Source: Melioribacteraceae bacterium (GTDB lineage Bacteria; Bacteroidota; Ignavibacteria; Ignavibacteriales; Melioribacteraceae). From it: a stretch of DNA of 64,000 nt. The stretch's first letter is position 1. Every line of letters begins with the position of its first letter. The DNA is taken from positions 1 to 64,000 of the forward strand of contig JAOADJ010000036.1 of NCBI GenBank assembly GCA_026417375.1. The letters run 5' to 3'. The translations under genes were made by a program, and so were the position numbers. Below the pieces are notes generated by a model. The model made no database searches. It worked only from the letters and a program-made list of their open reading frames with translations, and was not told the DNA's origin. Positions 46,286 through 54,495 of the stretch are shown piece after piece.

Positions 46286-47272
46286 ATGAATACCTTAGTT
46301 TTTACTTGCGGCGACATAAATGGTATAGGTCCTGAAATAGTTATTAAAACAATAAACAAAATTCAAAATCCTTCAAAAAGGAAAATTATTTTTATTTGTC
46401 CATCAAATGTATTTGAACATGCTGCTTCAATTACAAATCCGGAATTTGAGTTTAAAATTTTACAAAACTTTAATGAAGTAATTGATTCAAAAAAAAATAT
46501 TATAATTTTAGATATAGGTAAAGTTAAACTTAATGTTGGTCAGCCAACAAAAATATCAGGGTTAACATCAGCAAAAGCAATTGAAGAATCTTATAAATTA
46601 ATTTCGAATATAAAAAGATCTGCTGTAATCACAGCTCCAATTTCAAAAACATCATTTGAACTTGCCAGTATTAATTATCCGGGACAAACAGAATTTTATG
46701 CTTCGCTTACAAATACAAAAAAATATTTAATGATGTTTCTTTCAAATAAAATGAAAGCTGTTCTTTTAACAATTCACGTCCCAATTAAGAAAGTTAGTTC
46801 ATTAATTTCATTTGAAAAAATTAAAGATTGTGTTGATGTTTTAGAGAAATCTCTCATAAAAGATTTTAATATTAAATCTCCGGAAATTGCAATACTTGGT
46901 TTAAATCCTCATAATGGTGAAAATGGGAGAATAGGAAACGAAGAAAATAAAATATTAATACCCACAATTAAAAAACTTAAAAAAAATAATTTATTCGGTC
47001 CTTATGTATCAGATGCATTTTTTGGAAACAAAAATTATAAAGATTATGATGCTATAATTGGTATTTATCATGATCAAATTCTAATACCGTTTAAAATGCT
47101 TAGTTTTGATTATGGTGTAAATTATACAGCTGGATTGCCAATCATTAGAGTTTCTCCTGATCATGGAACTGCATTTGACATTGCTGACTTTGGTATAGCT
47201 AAACCATCAAGTATGATTTCCGCAGTGAAATGGGCAGAAAAGATTATTAGTAATAGATCTAAAAATGAATGA
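46286..47272 (+). CDS. pdxA: 4-hydroxythreonine-4-phosphate dehydrogenase
   Basis: A 328-residue enzyme of pyridoxal phosphate synthesis through the deoxyxylulose-5-phosphate-dependent route. It starts with TCGDINGIGPEIVIKTI, has ITAPISKTSFELA near 113 and TEFYASLTN near 131, and carries metal-ligand histidines in LTIHVPIKKV near 157, IIGIYHDQILIPFK near 253 and RVSPDHGTAFDIA near 284. The length is usual. The next gene starts eight bases inside its end. Confidence 0.95.
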   Translation: MNTLVFTCGDINGIGPEIVIKTINKIQNPSKRKIIFICPSNVFEHAASITNPEFEFKILQNFNEVIDSKKNIIILDIGKVKLNVGQPTKISGLTSAKAIEESYKLISNIKRSAVITAPISKTSFELASINYPGQTEFYASLTNTKKYLMMFLSNKMKAVLLTIHVPIKKVSSLISFEKIKDCVDVLEKSLIKDFNIKSPEIAILGLNPHNGENGRIGNEENKILIPTIKKLKKNNLFGPYVSDAFFGNKNYKDYDAIIGIYHDQILIPFKMLSFDYGVNYTAGLPIIRVSPDHGTAFDIADFGIAKPSSMISAVKWAEKIISNRSKNE

Positions 47273-48020
47273 GAATATTTACAACCAAATTTCTTCAATT
47301 TATTCTCATTTAATGAGATTTATAGATTATGAAATGTGGGCAAATTATATTTATAAAATCTCTAAACAATTAAATAAAAAAAATATTTATACACTTGAAC
47401 TTGCTTCAGGTAATTGCAAATTAGCTTATCATATAAATAAGAAATTTAAATTTTATGTTGCTTCAGATTTATCAAAGTATATGCTTCTTAATGGATCACC
47501 TAAAGTTAAAAATAAAATTTGTTGTAACTTTTTGAATTTACCAATAAAGATAAAATTTGATTTTATTTTTTCTTGTTTTGATAGCGTTAATTATCTCACA
47601 ACAAAAAATAAATTCTTAAAAATGTTGAGTGAAGTTGATTCTATTTTAAATGATGATGGAATTTTTACTTTTGATGTTAGTATGGAAAATAATAGTTTGA
47701 AATATCAAAAATATTTAAATAGAAAAGGGATTTATAATAATATTAAATATGAACAGATTAGTCGTTATAATTCTATCAGAAAAGTACATCAAAATAAATT
47801 TCTGTTAGAATTTAAAGATGGAACAAAAATAGAAGAAACACATATTCAAAAAATTTACAGTTACGAAGAATATTTCGAAATGATTTCTAAATCGAATTTT
47901 TATGTATCAATGTGTTACGAAGCTTTTTCCTTTAAAGATGCAAACCCAAACTCTGAAAGAATTCAATTTGTTTTAAAGAAGAGAAATCAAAATGCTAACA
48001 TTCAGTCATGTGGTTTTTAA
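47265..48020 (+). CDS. Class I SAM-dependent methyltransferase of unknown substrate
   Basis: A 251-residue protein with the Rossmann methyltransferase fold. Motif I is LELASGNCKLAYHI near 46 and the second acidic residue lies in FYVASDLSKYML near 62; motif IV is IFSCFDSVNYL near 99, and LNDDGIFTFDVS near 124 is motif VI. The opening YNQISSIYSHLMRFIDYEMWANYI is typical of small-molecule methyltransferases of this group. The substrate is not known. It overlaps pdxA by eight bases and ftsE by 29 bases, so it is embedded in the operon. Confidence 0.8.
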   Translation: MNENIYNQISSIYSHLMRFIDYEMWANYIYKISKQLNKKNIYTLELASGNCKLAYHINKKFKFYVASDLSKYMLLNGSPKVKNKICCNFLNLPIKIKFDFIFSCFDSVNYLTTKNKFLKMLSEVDSILNDDGIFTFDVSMENNSLKYQKYLNRKGIYNNIKYEQISRYNSIRKVHQNKFLLEFKDGTKIEETHIQKIYSYEEYFEMISKSNFYVSMCYEAFSFKDANPNSERIQFVLKKRNQNANIQSCGF

Positions 48021-48681
48021 TTATTCAAATCAACCTGTTTTTAATGATTTAAATCTCCATGTAACACAAGGGGAATTTGTTTTTATTATTGGAAAAAGTG
48101 GTGTTGGAAAAACTTCTTTAATGAAGTTAATTTATATGGATTTATTACCAGACTCCGGATATGTTCAGGTTGGTGATTTTACTTCAGATTCAATTCGTGA
48201 AAAAGATTTACCGCTATTAAGAAGAAAATTAGGAGTTGTATTTCAGGATTTTCAATTATTAAATGATAGAACAGTTTATGAAAACCTTTCCTTTGTTTTA
48301 GAAGTTGTAGGAACACCAAGAAAATTAGTTAAAAGAAAAGTTCTTCATGCACTAACCGATGTTGGTTTAGCACACAAACAAAATAATTATCCTGATACAT
48401 TAAGCGGTGGAGAAAAACAAAGAATTGCAATTGCTAGAGCTGTTATTAATGAACCATTTTTAATTTTAGCTGATGAACCAACAGGTAATTTAGATCCAGA
48501 AACATCAGATGAAATACTTGAAATCTTAAAAAAAATAAATCAAAGAGGAACTACAATAATTTTAGCAACACATAATTATGAATTAGTAAGAAAAGTGAAT
48601 GCTAAAATTATACGGCTTGAAAATGGTAAAGCAATAAAAGTGGTTGTTAGGAAAAAGGATGAGATTAAAGCTGTCAAATAA
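47992..48681 (+). CDS. ftsE: Cell-division ATP-binding protein FtsE
   Basis: A 229-residue ABC ATPase. Walker A is GKSGVGKT (34-41), the Q-loop is [10 protein letters not shown] near 82, the signature [12 protein letters not shown] begins near 140 and Walker [14 protein letters not shown] lies near 160. The [13 protein letters not shown] spacing and the DFQLL form match FtsE, which with FtsX controls cell-wall hydrolases at the septum. FtsX is not adjacent: the next gene is convergent. The gene begins 29 bases inside the methyltransferase gene. Another small ABC transporter ATPase is a less likely alternative. Confidence 0.85.
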   Translation: MLTFSHVVFNYSNQPVFNDLNLHVTQGEFVFIIGKSGVGKTSLMKLIYMDLLPDSGYVQVGDFTSDSIREKDLPLLRRKLGVVFQDFQLLNDRTVYENLSFVLEVVGTPRKLVKRKVLHALTDVGLAHKQNNYPDTLSGGEKQRIAIARAVINEPFLILADEPTGNLDPETSDEILEILKKINQRGTTIILATHNYELVRKVNAKIIRLENGKAIKVVVRKKDEIKAVK

Positions 48682-48695
48682 AATAATTTGACAGC
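48670..48695. terminator. Hairpin between convergent ftsE and adk, probable bidirectional terminator
   Basis: Perfect 10-base-pair inverted repeat: GCTGTCAAAT at 48670-48679 and ATTTGACAGC at 48686-48695, with a six-base AT loop. The left arm runs into the ftsE stop codon (48679-48681). It lies ten bases before the adk stop on the other strand. Confidence 0.65.
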
Positions 48696-48705
48696 CTGCA
48701 TAAAA

Positions 48706-49347
48706 TTAATTTAATCTTTCAATTATATCATTTGTAACTGTTTCAATTTTATTAGTGCCATCAACTTCAATCATTTTTGCTTTGTCTTTATAGAAATTGA
48801 ATACTGGTTCTGTTTGTTCACGATAAACTTTAAGTCTTCTTTTTATCACCTCTTCATCATCATCTTTTCTTTTATAATAACTATTCAAAGTATTACAATT
48901 AGGACAATTAAAATTTTCTGTAACTAAATTTTTATTTAAAATATTTCCACAAGTACTACAAACCAAACGATTAACAATTCTATCAATAATAATTTCATCT
49001 GAAGCATCAAGTTTAACCAGTTTAACATCAGCTATATTTAATTCATTAAAAATTTTTTCTAAAATTATTGCTTGATTAACTGTTCTGGGAAATCCATCGA
49101 GAATGAAACCATTTTTACTTTTTTCATCTGATAGAACATCCTTAATAATACCAGCAACAATTTCATCTGGTACAAGTTCACCAGCTTCAACTATTTCTTT
49201 TGCTCTTTTGCCAAGCTCAGTTTCAGCTTTAATAGCTTCCCGTAAAATATCACCAGTTGAAACATGAATAATATTTAATTTGTTTGCTAAAATTTTTGCT
49301 TGTGTTCCTTTGCCAACTCCGGGCGCTCCAAAAATTATAATTTTCAT
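48706..49347 (-). CDS. adk: Adenylate kinase with zinc-type lid
   Basis: A 213-residue P-loop kinase that interconverts ATP + AMP and 2 ADP. The P-loop is FGAPGVGKGTQAK (6-18), the AMP-binding HVSTGDILREAIKAE follows near 28, and GFILDGFPRTVNQA lies near 79. The lid carries CSTCGNILNK and NCPNCN, two CxxC pairs, so it is the zinc-binding lid of long adenylate kinases. I take the ATG at 49347 rather than the GTG three codons upstream, because the protein then begins MKIIIFGAPG as is standard. Confidence 0.95.
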   Translation of the reverse strand: MKIIIFGAPGVGKGTQAKILANKLNIIHVSTGDILREAIKAETELGKRAKEIVEAGELVPDEIVAGIIKDVLSDEKSKNGFILDGFPRTVNQAIILEKIFNELNIADVKLVKLDASDEIIIDRIVNRLVCSTCGNILNKNLVTENFNCPNCNTLNSYYKRKDDDEEVIKRRLKVYREQTEPVFNFYKDKAKMIEVDGTNKIETVTNDIIERLN

Positions 49348-49378
49348 ATTTATCACATTTTAATTTTGAAATGCAAAG

Positions 49379-49409
49379 CAAACTTAGTTAATTAAAAAAA
49401 AACTGCAAA
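49379..49409 (-). promoter_or_regulatory. Bacteroidetes-type promoter of adk
   Basis: On the minus strand TTTG (49409-49406), a 19-base spacer, then TAAGTTTG (49386-49379): an exact match to TTTG-N19-TAnnTTTG. The start would be near 49371, about 24 bases before the adk ATG at 49347. Confidence 0.65.
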
Positions 49410-49416
49410 ATTACTA

Positions 49417-49881
49417 TTAGCTTATTCTTTTTTTCTTGAAGAAATTTTCTAAAAGCTGTTTAGACTCTTTATCATAAATCCCGGAAAAAACTTTTAGTTT
49501 ATGATTATATTTTTCTGAATCTAAAATATTAAATAAAGAACCAGCTGCACCAAATTTTGGCTCAAATGTACCGAAATAAACATTTCTAATTCTTGATAAT
49601 AAAATTGCTCCACTACACATAACGCATGGTTCAACTGTTACATATAAATCACATTCATCCAAAAATTTATTACCCAAAAAATTAGTTGCCGATGTTATAG
49701 CAATCATTTCTGCATGTGCCGTTGAATCTTTCAACATTTCTGTTTGATTAAAACCTCTGCCAATAATTTTATTTTGATAAACTACAACTGCACCTATTGG
49801 CACTTCATTTTTATTAAATGCATTTTCTGCTTCCATTAAAGCAGCATACATAAATTTATATACAGATTCATCAAATAACAT
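49417..49881 (-). CDS. tadA: tRNA adenosine(34) deaminase
   Basis: About 154 residues of the cytidine-deaminase fold. The zinc motif is HAEMIAI near 58 with EPCVMCSGAILLSRI near 87, giving the His, catalytic Glu and two Cys. VPIGAVVV and the C-terminal LLENFFKKKR agree with TadA, which makes inosine at the wobble position of tRNA-Arg(ACG). That tRNA gene lies about 100 bases away in divergent orientation, which supports the call over guanine deaminase. An ATG at 49908 would add nine residues; neither start has a clear ribosome-binding site. Confidence 0.9.
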   Translation of the reverse strand: MLFDESVYKFMYAALMEAENAFNKNEVPIGAVVVYQNKIIGRGFNQTEMLKDSTAHAEMIAITSATNFLGNKFLDECDLYVTVEPCVMCSGAILLSRIRNVYFGTFEPKFGAAGSLFNILDSEKYNHKLKVFSGIYDKESKQLLENFFKKKRIS

Positions 49882-49938
49882 AATTTTAAAAATATTTTTT
49901 GAAAACATAATAAAAAATAAAATCCTATCATTAAATAC

Positions 49939-49970
49939 TTTGTAACTTTCTTCATCTAATAGTATATTTG
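49939..49970 (+). promoter_or_regulatory. Bacteroidetes-type promoter of tRNA-Arg
   Basis: TTTG at 49939-49942, a 20-base spacer and TATATTTG at 49963-49970: exact match. Transcription would begin near 49978, seven bases before the mature tRNA. Confidence 0.7.
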
Positions 49971-49984
49971 CGATGAAAAATTAT

Positions 49985-50058
49985 GCACCCGTAGCTCAAC
50001 TGGATAGAGCGTTTGACTACGGATCAAAAGGTTGAGGGTTCGAATCCTTCCGGGTGTA
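49985..50058 (+). tRNA. tRNA-Arg (anticodon ACG)
   Basis: A full cloverleaf of 74 bases can be drawn: acceptor GCACCCG with CGGGTGT (first pair G-U), D stem GCTC/GAGC, anticodon stem TTTGA/TCAAA with the loop CTACGGA (anticodon ACG), T stem GAGGG/CCTTC with loop TTCGAAT, discriminator A at 50058. CCA is not encoded; the gene is followed by CA. A34 is the usual target of TadA, encoded next door. A rho-independent terminator follows at once. Confidence 0.96.
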
Positions 50059-50060
50059 CA

Positions 50061-50087
50061 AAAGGGATTAGAAATAATCCCTTTTTT
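50061..50087 (+). terminator. Intrinsic terminator of tRNA-Arg
   Basis: Stem AAAGGGATTA (50061-50070) with TAATCCCTTT (50075-50084), GAAA tetraloop, then a T run to 50087. It is three bases past the tRNA. The same hairpin, with one covarying base pair, follows tRNA-Phe at 57821. Confidence 0.9.
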
Positions 50088-50181
50088 GTTTTACTAATAC
50101 AAAAAATTTCACTATTAACTCAATAATATTTTTTAGGTTTATTATAAATTAATATATTAGTAGTGAAAAAAGTTAATAATT

Positions 50182-50262
50182 ATGAATTACATTAATTCAA
50201 TAACAAATTTTAATTTTAGAAAATTAAACCCGCTTCTTCTACGTCCTTGCCCTGACCATTAA
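50182..50262 (+). CDS. Putative 26-codon leader peptide ahead of glmS
   Basis: ATG at 50182 opens a 26-codon frame ending at TAA 50260-50262. The last nine residues are LLLRPCPDH, encoded by a stretch (about 50229-50259) far richer in G+C than the flanks and using CTT, CTT, CTA, CGT and CCG, which are uncommon in these genes. This looks like an attenuation-type leader with a run of leucines, but no clear ribosome-binding site, terminator or antiterminator follows, and the next gene is glmS, 54 bases downstream, not an amino-acid operon. The rest of the 258-base gap is AT-rich, with only the tRNA terminator at its start. Confidence 0.4.
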   Translation: MNYINSITNFNFRKLNPLLLRPCPDH

Positions 50263-50316
50263 TTTTTCGCATTTTCATTTCAATTTTTTATCATTTATTT
50301 AAAAAAGGAGAAAACT

Positions 50317-52149
50317 ATGTGTGGCATAGTGGGTTACATTGGTCACAAAAACTGTGTTCCAATTTTAATTGAAGGGTTAAAAAGATTAGAATATAGAGGT
50401 TATGATTCTGCAGGAATCGGAGTCATAAATTCGAATGAATGTAAACTAATCAAAGAAAAAGGAAAAGTTTCTGATTTAGAAAAAATAGTATATTCTGAAA
50501 ACATTCAGGGTAATTTAGGAATTGGTCATACACGTTGGGCAACTCACGGTGAACCAAGTATGGTTAATGCTCACCCTCATATAAATAAAGATAAAACTCT
50601 TTTCATTATACATAATGGAATAATAGAAAATTATCTATCTCTTAAAAAAGGATTAATTGAAGAAGGTTATGAATTTATTAGTGAAACTGATACAGAAGTA
50701 TTAGCTCATTTAATTGACCACTATTTAAAATTGAAAAATTCATTATTCAATGCAGTTCGTTATGCTCTTAACGAGGTAGAAGGTACTTATGGTATTGCAG
50801 TTATATATAAACATGAAAGTGATAAAATAATTGTAGCTAAAAAAGGATCACCATTAGTTATTGGAATAGGGGAAAAAGAAAATTACGTTGCAAGCGATGT
50901 TAATGCATTAATAGCTCACACACGCCAGGTTGTATATCTTGAAGATGGAGAAATTGCAGAAGTTAAAGCCGATTGTTTCAAAACAAAAACTATTCAGGAT
51001 GAAGAAATAATAAAAGAAATAAATCAAGTTGATATTGGAATTGATGAAATTAGCAAAGGTGGTTATCCTCATTTCATGTTAAAAGAAATAATGGATCAAC
51101 CAGAATCTTTATACAATTCATTACGTGGAAGATTAGTATTTGAAGAAGGAATTTCAAAACTTGGTGGTTTGCAAGGATTTGAAGATAGAATATTGAATTC
51201 GAGAAGAATATTAATTTCTGCTTGTGGAACTTCCTGGCATGCTGGATTAGTTGGTGAATACATGCTTGAACAATATGCTGAAATTCCAGTTGAAGTTGAT
51301 TATGCTTCTGAGTTTAGGTATAGAAATCCAATTATTACAAAAGATGATACAGTAATATTTATTTCACAAAGTGGAGAAACAGCTGATACATTAGCAGCAC
51401 TTAAAGAAGCTAAAAAGAAAGGTGCTTTATGTTTAGGAATTTGTAATGTTGTTGGTAGTTCTATAGCAAGAGAAAGCCATGCTGGTGTTTATATCCATGC
51501 CGGACCAGAAATTGGTGTTGCTTCAACTAAAGCTTTTACTTCTCAGCTTGTAGTTCTTTCACTTATAACTCTTCTTTTAGCTCGAAGAAAAAATATGAGT
51601 TTAGAAGAGGGAAGAGAAGTTATTTCTGAACTTCAGAAATTACCCGAAAAAGTTGAAAAAATATTAAAACAAAATTCACTTATTGAGGAACTTGCTGAAA
51701 AATATTTATTAGCTAAAAATTTTCTTTACTTAGGAAGAGGATATAACTTTCCGGTTGCACTTGAAGGTGCATTAAAGATGAAAGAAATTTCTTACATACA
51801 CGCAGAAGGTTATCCTGCTGCTGAAATGAAACATGGTCCTATTGCTTTAATTGATTATGACATGCCTGTAATTTTTATAGCTACAAAAGATTTTGTATAT
51901 GATAAAGTTGTAAGCAACATACAAGAAGTTAAAGCAAGAAAAGGAAGAATTATTGCAATTGTTAACGAAGACGATAATCAAATTGAAAAAATGGTTAATC
52001 ATGTTATTCGTGTTCCTGAAACACATAGTATTTTAACACCAATTTTAACAGTAATCCCACTTCAACTTTTGGCATATCATGTTGCTGTTAAAAAAGGTTT
52101 AAATGTTGATCAACCAAGAAATTTAGCAAAAAGTGTTACTGTAGAATAA
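50317..52149 (+). CDS. glmS: Glutamine--fructose-6-phosphate aminotransferase (isomerizing)
   Basis: A 610-residue two-domain enzyme that makes glucosamine-6-phosphate for peptidoglycan and lipopolysaccharide. The N-terminal glutaminase has Cys2 as nucleophile (MCGIVGYIG) and RGYDSAGIG near 27, HTRWATHGEPS near 71. The isomerase half has two SIS domains: ISACGTSWHAG near 300, ISQSGETADTLAALKEAKKK near 347, and LGRGYNFPVALEGALKMKEIS near 471. It ends with the standard NLAKSVTVE. The ribosome-binding site is AAGGAG, nine bases upstream. No glmS ribozyme-like sequence was recognised upstream. Confidence 0.97.
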   Translation: MCGIVGYIGHKNCVPILIEGLKRLEYRGYDSAGIGVINSNECKLIKEKGKVSDLEKIVYSENIQGNLGIGHTRWATHGEPSMVNAHPHINKDKTLFIIHNGIIENYLSLKKGLIEEGYEFISETDTEVLAHLIDHYLKLKNSLFNAVRYALNEVEGTYGIAVIYKHESDKIIVAKKGSPLVIGIGEKENYVASDVNALIAHTRQVVYLEDGEIAEVKADCFKTKTIQDEEIIKEINQVDIGIDEISKGGYPHFMLKEIMDQPESLYNSLRGRLVFEEGISKLGGLQGFEDRILNSRRILISACGTSWHAGLVGEYMLEQYAEIPVEVDYASEFRYRNPIITKDDTVIFISQSGETADTLAALKEAKKKGALCLGICNVVGSSIARESHAGVYIHAGPEIGVASTKAFTSQLVVLSLITLLLARRKNMSLEEGREVISELQKLPEKVEKILKQNSLIEELAEKYLLAKNFLYLGRGYNFPVALEGALKMKEISYIHAEGYPAAEMKHGPIALIDYDMPVIFIATKDFVYDKVVSNIQEVKARKGRIIAIVNEDDNQIEKMVNHVIRVPETHSILTPILTVIPLQLLAYHVAVKKGLNVDQPRNLAKSVTVE

Positions 52150-52170
52150 AAAACAAAATAAGAGGTTATT

Positions 52171-53490
52171 ATGACAAAAAGAAATGTATTAATAATGGGT
52201 GCAGCAGGACGTGATTTTCATAACTTTAACGTCTTTTTTAGAAATAACGAAAATTATAATGTTGTCGCTTTTACTGCTACTCAAATTCCTAATATTGAAG
52301 GAAGAGTTTATCCTGCAGAATTAGCAGGTCCTCTTTATCCAAATGGAATTAAAATTTATGAAGAAAAAGATTTAGTAAAATTAATTCACGAATTAAATGT
52401 TCATGAAGTTGTTTTTTCATATTCAGATGTTCCTTTTGAATACGTTATGACAAAAGCTTCAATTGTAAATGCTGCTGGTGTTTCGTTTAGATTATTAGGT
52501 GCTGAAGAAACTATGTTAAAAAGTACAAAACCTGTTATTGCTGTTCTTGCAGTAAGAACAGGTTGCGGTAAATCTCAAACTTCAAGAAAAGTTGTAAAAT
52601 TATTACAACAAGCTGGTAAAAAAGTTGTTGCTGTAAGACATCCAATGCCTTATGGTGATTTAGTAAAACAAAAAGTACAAAGATTTGCTTCTTTAGAAGA
52701 TTTAAAAATTCACAACTGTACAATTGAAGAAATTGAAGAATATGAACCACATATTGCTCGCGGTGGAGTAATTTATGCCGGTGTTGATTATGAAGCTATT
52801 TTACATGAAGCAGAAAAAGAAGCTGATATTATTTTATGGGACGGTGGTAATAACGATTTTGCATTCTATAAACCAGATTTAACCATAACTGTTGCAGACC
52901 CACATCGCCCAGGTCATGAATTAAGATATTATCCGGGTAATACAAGTTTAAGATTAGCTGATGTTGTTATTGTCAATAAAGTTGATTCAGCTTCTAAAGA
53001 AGGAATTGATATTGTTCATAAAAATGTTAAAGAAGTAAACCCAAATGCAATTGTTATTGATGCAAATTCTCCTTTAACTGTTGATAATCCTGAATTAATA
53101 AAAGGTAAAAGAGTTTTAGTTGTTGAAGATGGTCCAACTTTAACTCATGGTGAAATGAAATATGGTGCTGGTACTGTTGCAGCACAAAGATTAGGTGCAA
53201 AAGAAATTATTGATCCTCGTCCTTTTGCTGTTGCTTCAATTGCAGAAACTTATAATAAATATCCTGAAATCGGAATACTTCTTCCTGCAATGGGTTATGG
53301 CGAACAACAAATGAAAGATCTTGAAGAAACAATAAATAGAACTGATTGTGATTCTGTTATTATTGGAACTCCAATCGATTTAGGTAGAATATTAAAAATT
53401 AATAAACCTAATACAAGAGTAATGTATGAACTAGATGAAATTGGTGATTTAAATCTAGAAACAATATTAAAACAAAAAGGTTTATTATGA
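52171..53490 (+). CDS. COG2403-type predicted GTPase (annotated family: cyclic 2,3-diphosphoglycerate synthase-like)
   Basis: A 439-residue protein. The N-terminal part (to about 125) looks like a Rossmann domain: VLIMGAAGRDFHNFNVFF, then VYPAELAGPLYPNGI. The second part is a P-loop NTPase with VRTGCGKSQTSRKV near 128 as Walker A (the tail of the loop is Gln-Thr instead of Thr-Thr), AVRHPMPYGDLV near 154, DIILWDGGNNDF near 224 and a guanine-type IVNKVD near 268. The family contains the archaeal enzyme that makes cyclic 2,3-diphosphoglycerate, but bacterial members are mostly uncharacterised. Its start is 21 bases after glmS, and its stop overlaps carbamate kinase, so a role around carbamoyl phosphate is plausible. 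Confidence 0.85.
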   Translation: MTKRNVLIMGAAGRDFHNFNVFFRNNENYNVVAFTATQIPNIEGRVYPAELAGPLYPNGIKIYEEKDLVKLIHELNVHEVVFSYSDVPFEYVMTKASIVNAAGVSFRLLGAEETMLKSTKPVIAVLAVRTGCGKSQTSRKVVKLLQQAGKKVVAVRHPMPYGDLVKQKVQRFASLEDLKIHNCTIEEIEEYEPHIARGGVIYAGVDYEAILHEAEKEADIILWDGGNNDFAFYKPDLTITVADPHRPGHELRYYPGNTSLRLADVVIVNKVDSASKEGIDIVHKNVKEVNPNAIVIDANSPLTVDNPELIKGKRVLVVEDGPTLTHGEMKYGAGTVAAQRLGAKEIIDPRPFAVASIAETYNKYPEIGILLPAMGYGEQQMKDLEETINRTDCDSVIIGTPIDLGRILKINKPNTRVMYELDEIGDLNLETILKQKGLL

Positions 53491-54434
53491 AAAAAGTAGC
53501 AGTTGTAGCATTTGGTGGAAATGCTTTACTAAGAGCTGATGAAGTTGGTACAATTGAACAACAAGAAAAAAATACTTTGGATACATGTGAAAAGTTAATA
53601 CCATGGATTAAAAATGATTGGGAGCTTGTTATTACCCATGGCAATGGACCACAAGTTGGAAATATTTTACTAAGAAATGAAGCTGGTTATAAGGAATATA
53701 AAATTCCTAAAATGCCACTCGATATTTGCGTAGCCGATTCTCAGGGGGGAATCGGTTACATGATTGATCGTCAGATGAGAAATGCTCTTAATAATAATAA
53801 AGTTAAAAAAAATGTAATTGCTGTTATTACCGAAGTATTAGTTGATATTAATGATCCAGCTTTTCAAAATCCAACAAAACCAATTGGACCATATTATTTA
53901 AAAGAAGAAGCTGAACTTTTAAGTAAAGCAAATGATTGGGTTTTTAAGGAAGATGCCAGAAAACGTGGCTGGCGAAGGGTTGTCGCTTCACCACAACCTT
54001 TAGAAGTAATGAATAATCAGGTTATTAGAGATTTAGTTGACAAAGGACATATTGTAATTGGTGCTGGAGGAGGCGGTATTCCTGTTTACTGGCACAGCGA
54101 CACTGGTTATTTAGAAGCCATTGAAGCCGTTATTGATAAAGATTTAGCATCTTCACTTTTAGCTATTGAAATTAATGCTGATCTTTTTTGCATTATTACA
54201 GATGTTCCTAAAGCTTATATTAATTTTAATAAACCAGATCAAAAAGCTTTAGATAAAGTTACTTTAGATGAAGCTAAAATGTATTATCAAAATGGTGAAT
54301 TTGGTTCCGGTAGCATGGGACCAAAAATTTTAGCCGCAATTAATTTTGTTGAAAAAACAGGCAAAGAAGCTTTAATTACAAATCAAGAAGAATTATTAAA
54401 TGAAAATGGTGGAACGAGAATCATTCCGAATTAA
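53487..54434 (+). CDS. arcC: Carbamate kinase
   Basis: A 315-residue amino-acid-kinase-fold enzyme that interconverts carbamoyl phosphate + ADP and ATP + carbamate. Blocks visible are VVAFGGNALLRADEVG (4-19), VITHGNGPQVGNILLRNE near 49, RRVVASPQPLEV near 166, HIVIGAGGGGIPVYW near 189 and the FGSGSMGPKILAAINF block near 272. The length is as expected. It is coupled to the GTPase gene by a four-base overlap. Together with ornithine carbamoyltransferase downstream it could run in the ATP-making direction; arginine deiminase is not in the window. Confidence 0.95.
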   Translation: MKKVAVVAFGGNALLRADEVGTIEQQEKNTLDTCEKLIPWIKNDWELVITHGNGPQVGNILLRNEAGYKEYKIPKMPLDICVADSQGGIGYMIDRQMRNALNNNKVKKNVIAVITEVLVDINDPAFQNPTKPIGPYYLKEEAELLSKANDWVFKEDARKRGWRRVVASPQPLEVMNNQVIRDLVDKGHIVIGAGGGGIPVYWHSDTGYLEAIEAVIDKDLASSLLAIEINADLFCIITDVPKAYINFNKPDQKALDKVTLDEAKMYYQNGEFGSGSMGPKILAAINFVEKTGKEALITNQEELLNENGGTRIIPN

Positions 54435-54466
54435 TTTTTATCAAAAAATATAATGATGTAATTTTG
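54435..54466 (+). promoter_or_regulatory. Candidate promoter upstream of the carbamoyltransferase gene
   Basis: An exact second box, TAATTTTG at 54459-54466, preceded after 20 bases by TTTT at 54435-54438 (three of four bases of TTTG). It lies in the 61-base gap before the gene at 54496. Confidence 0.4.
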
Positions 54467-54495
54467 CGAGGTTTTTTGAAAGCGAATAAAAGATT

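Noticed and set aside
50059-50316. glmS ribozyme or other riboswitch ahead of glmS
   Set aside because: The gap is AT-rich without the conserved core or pseudoknot segments I would expect; only the tRNA terminator and the short leader frame stand out.
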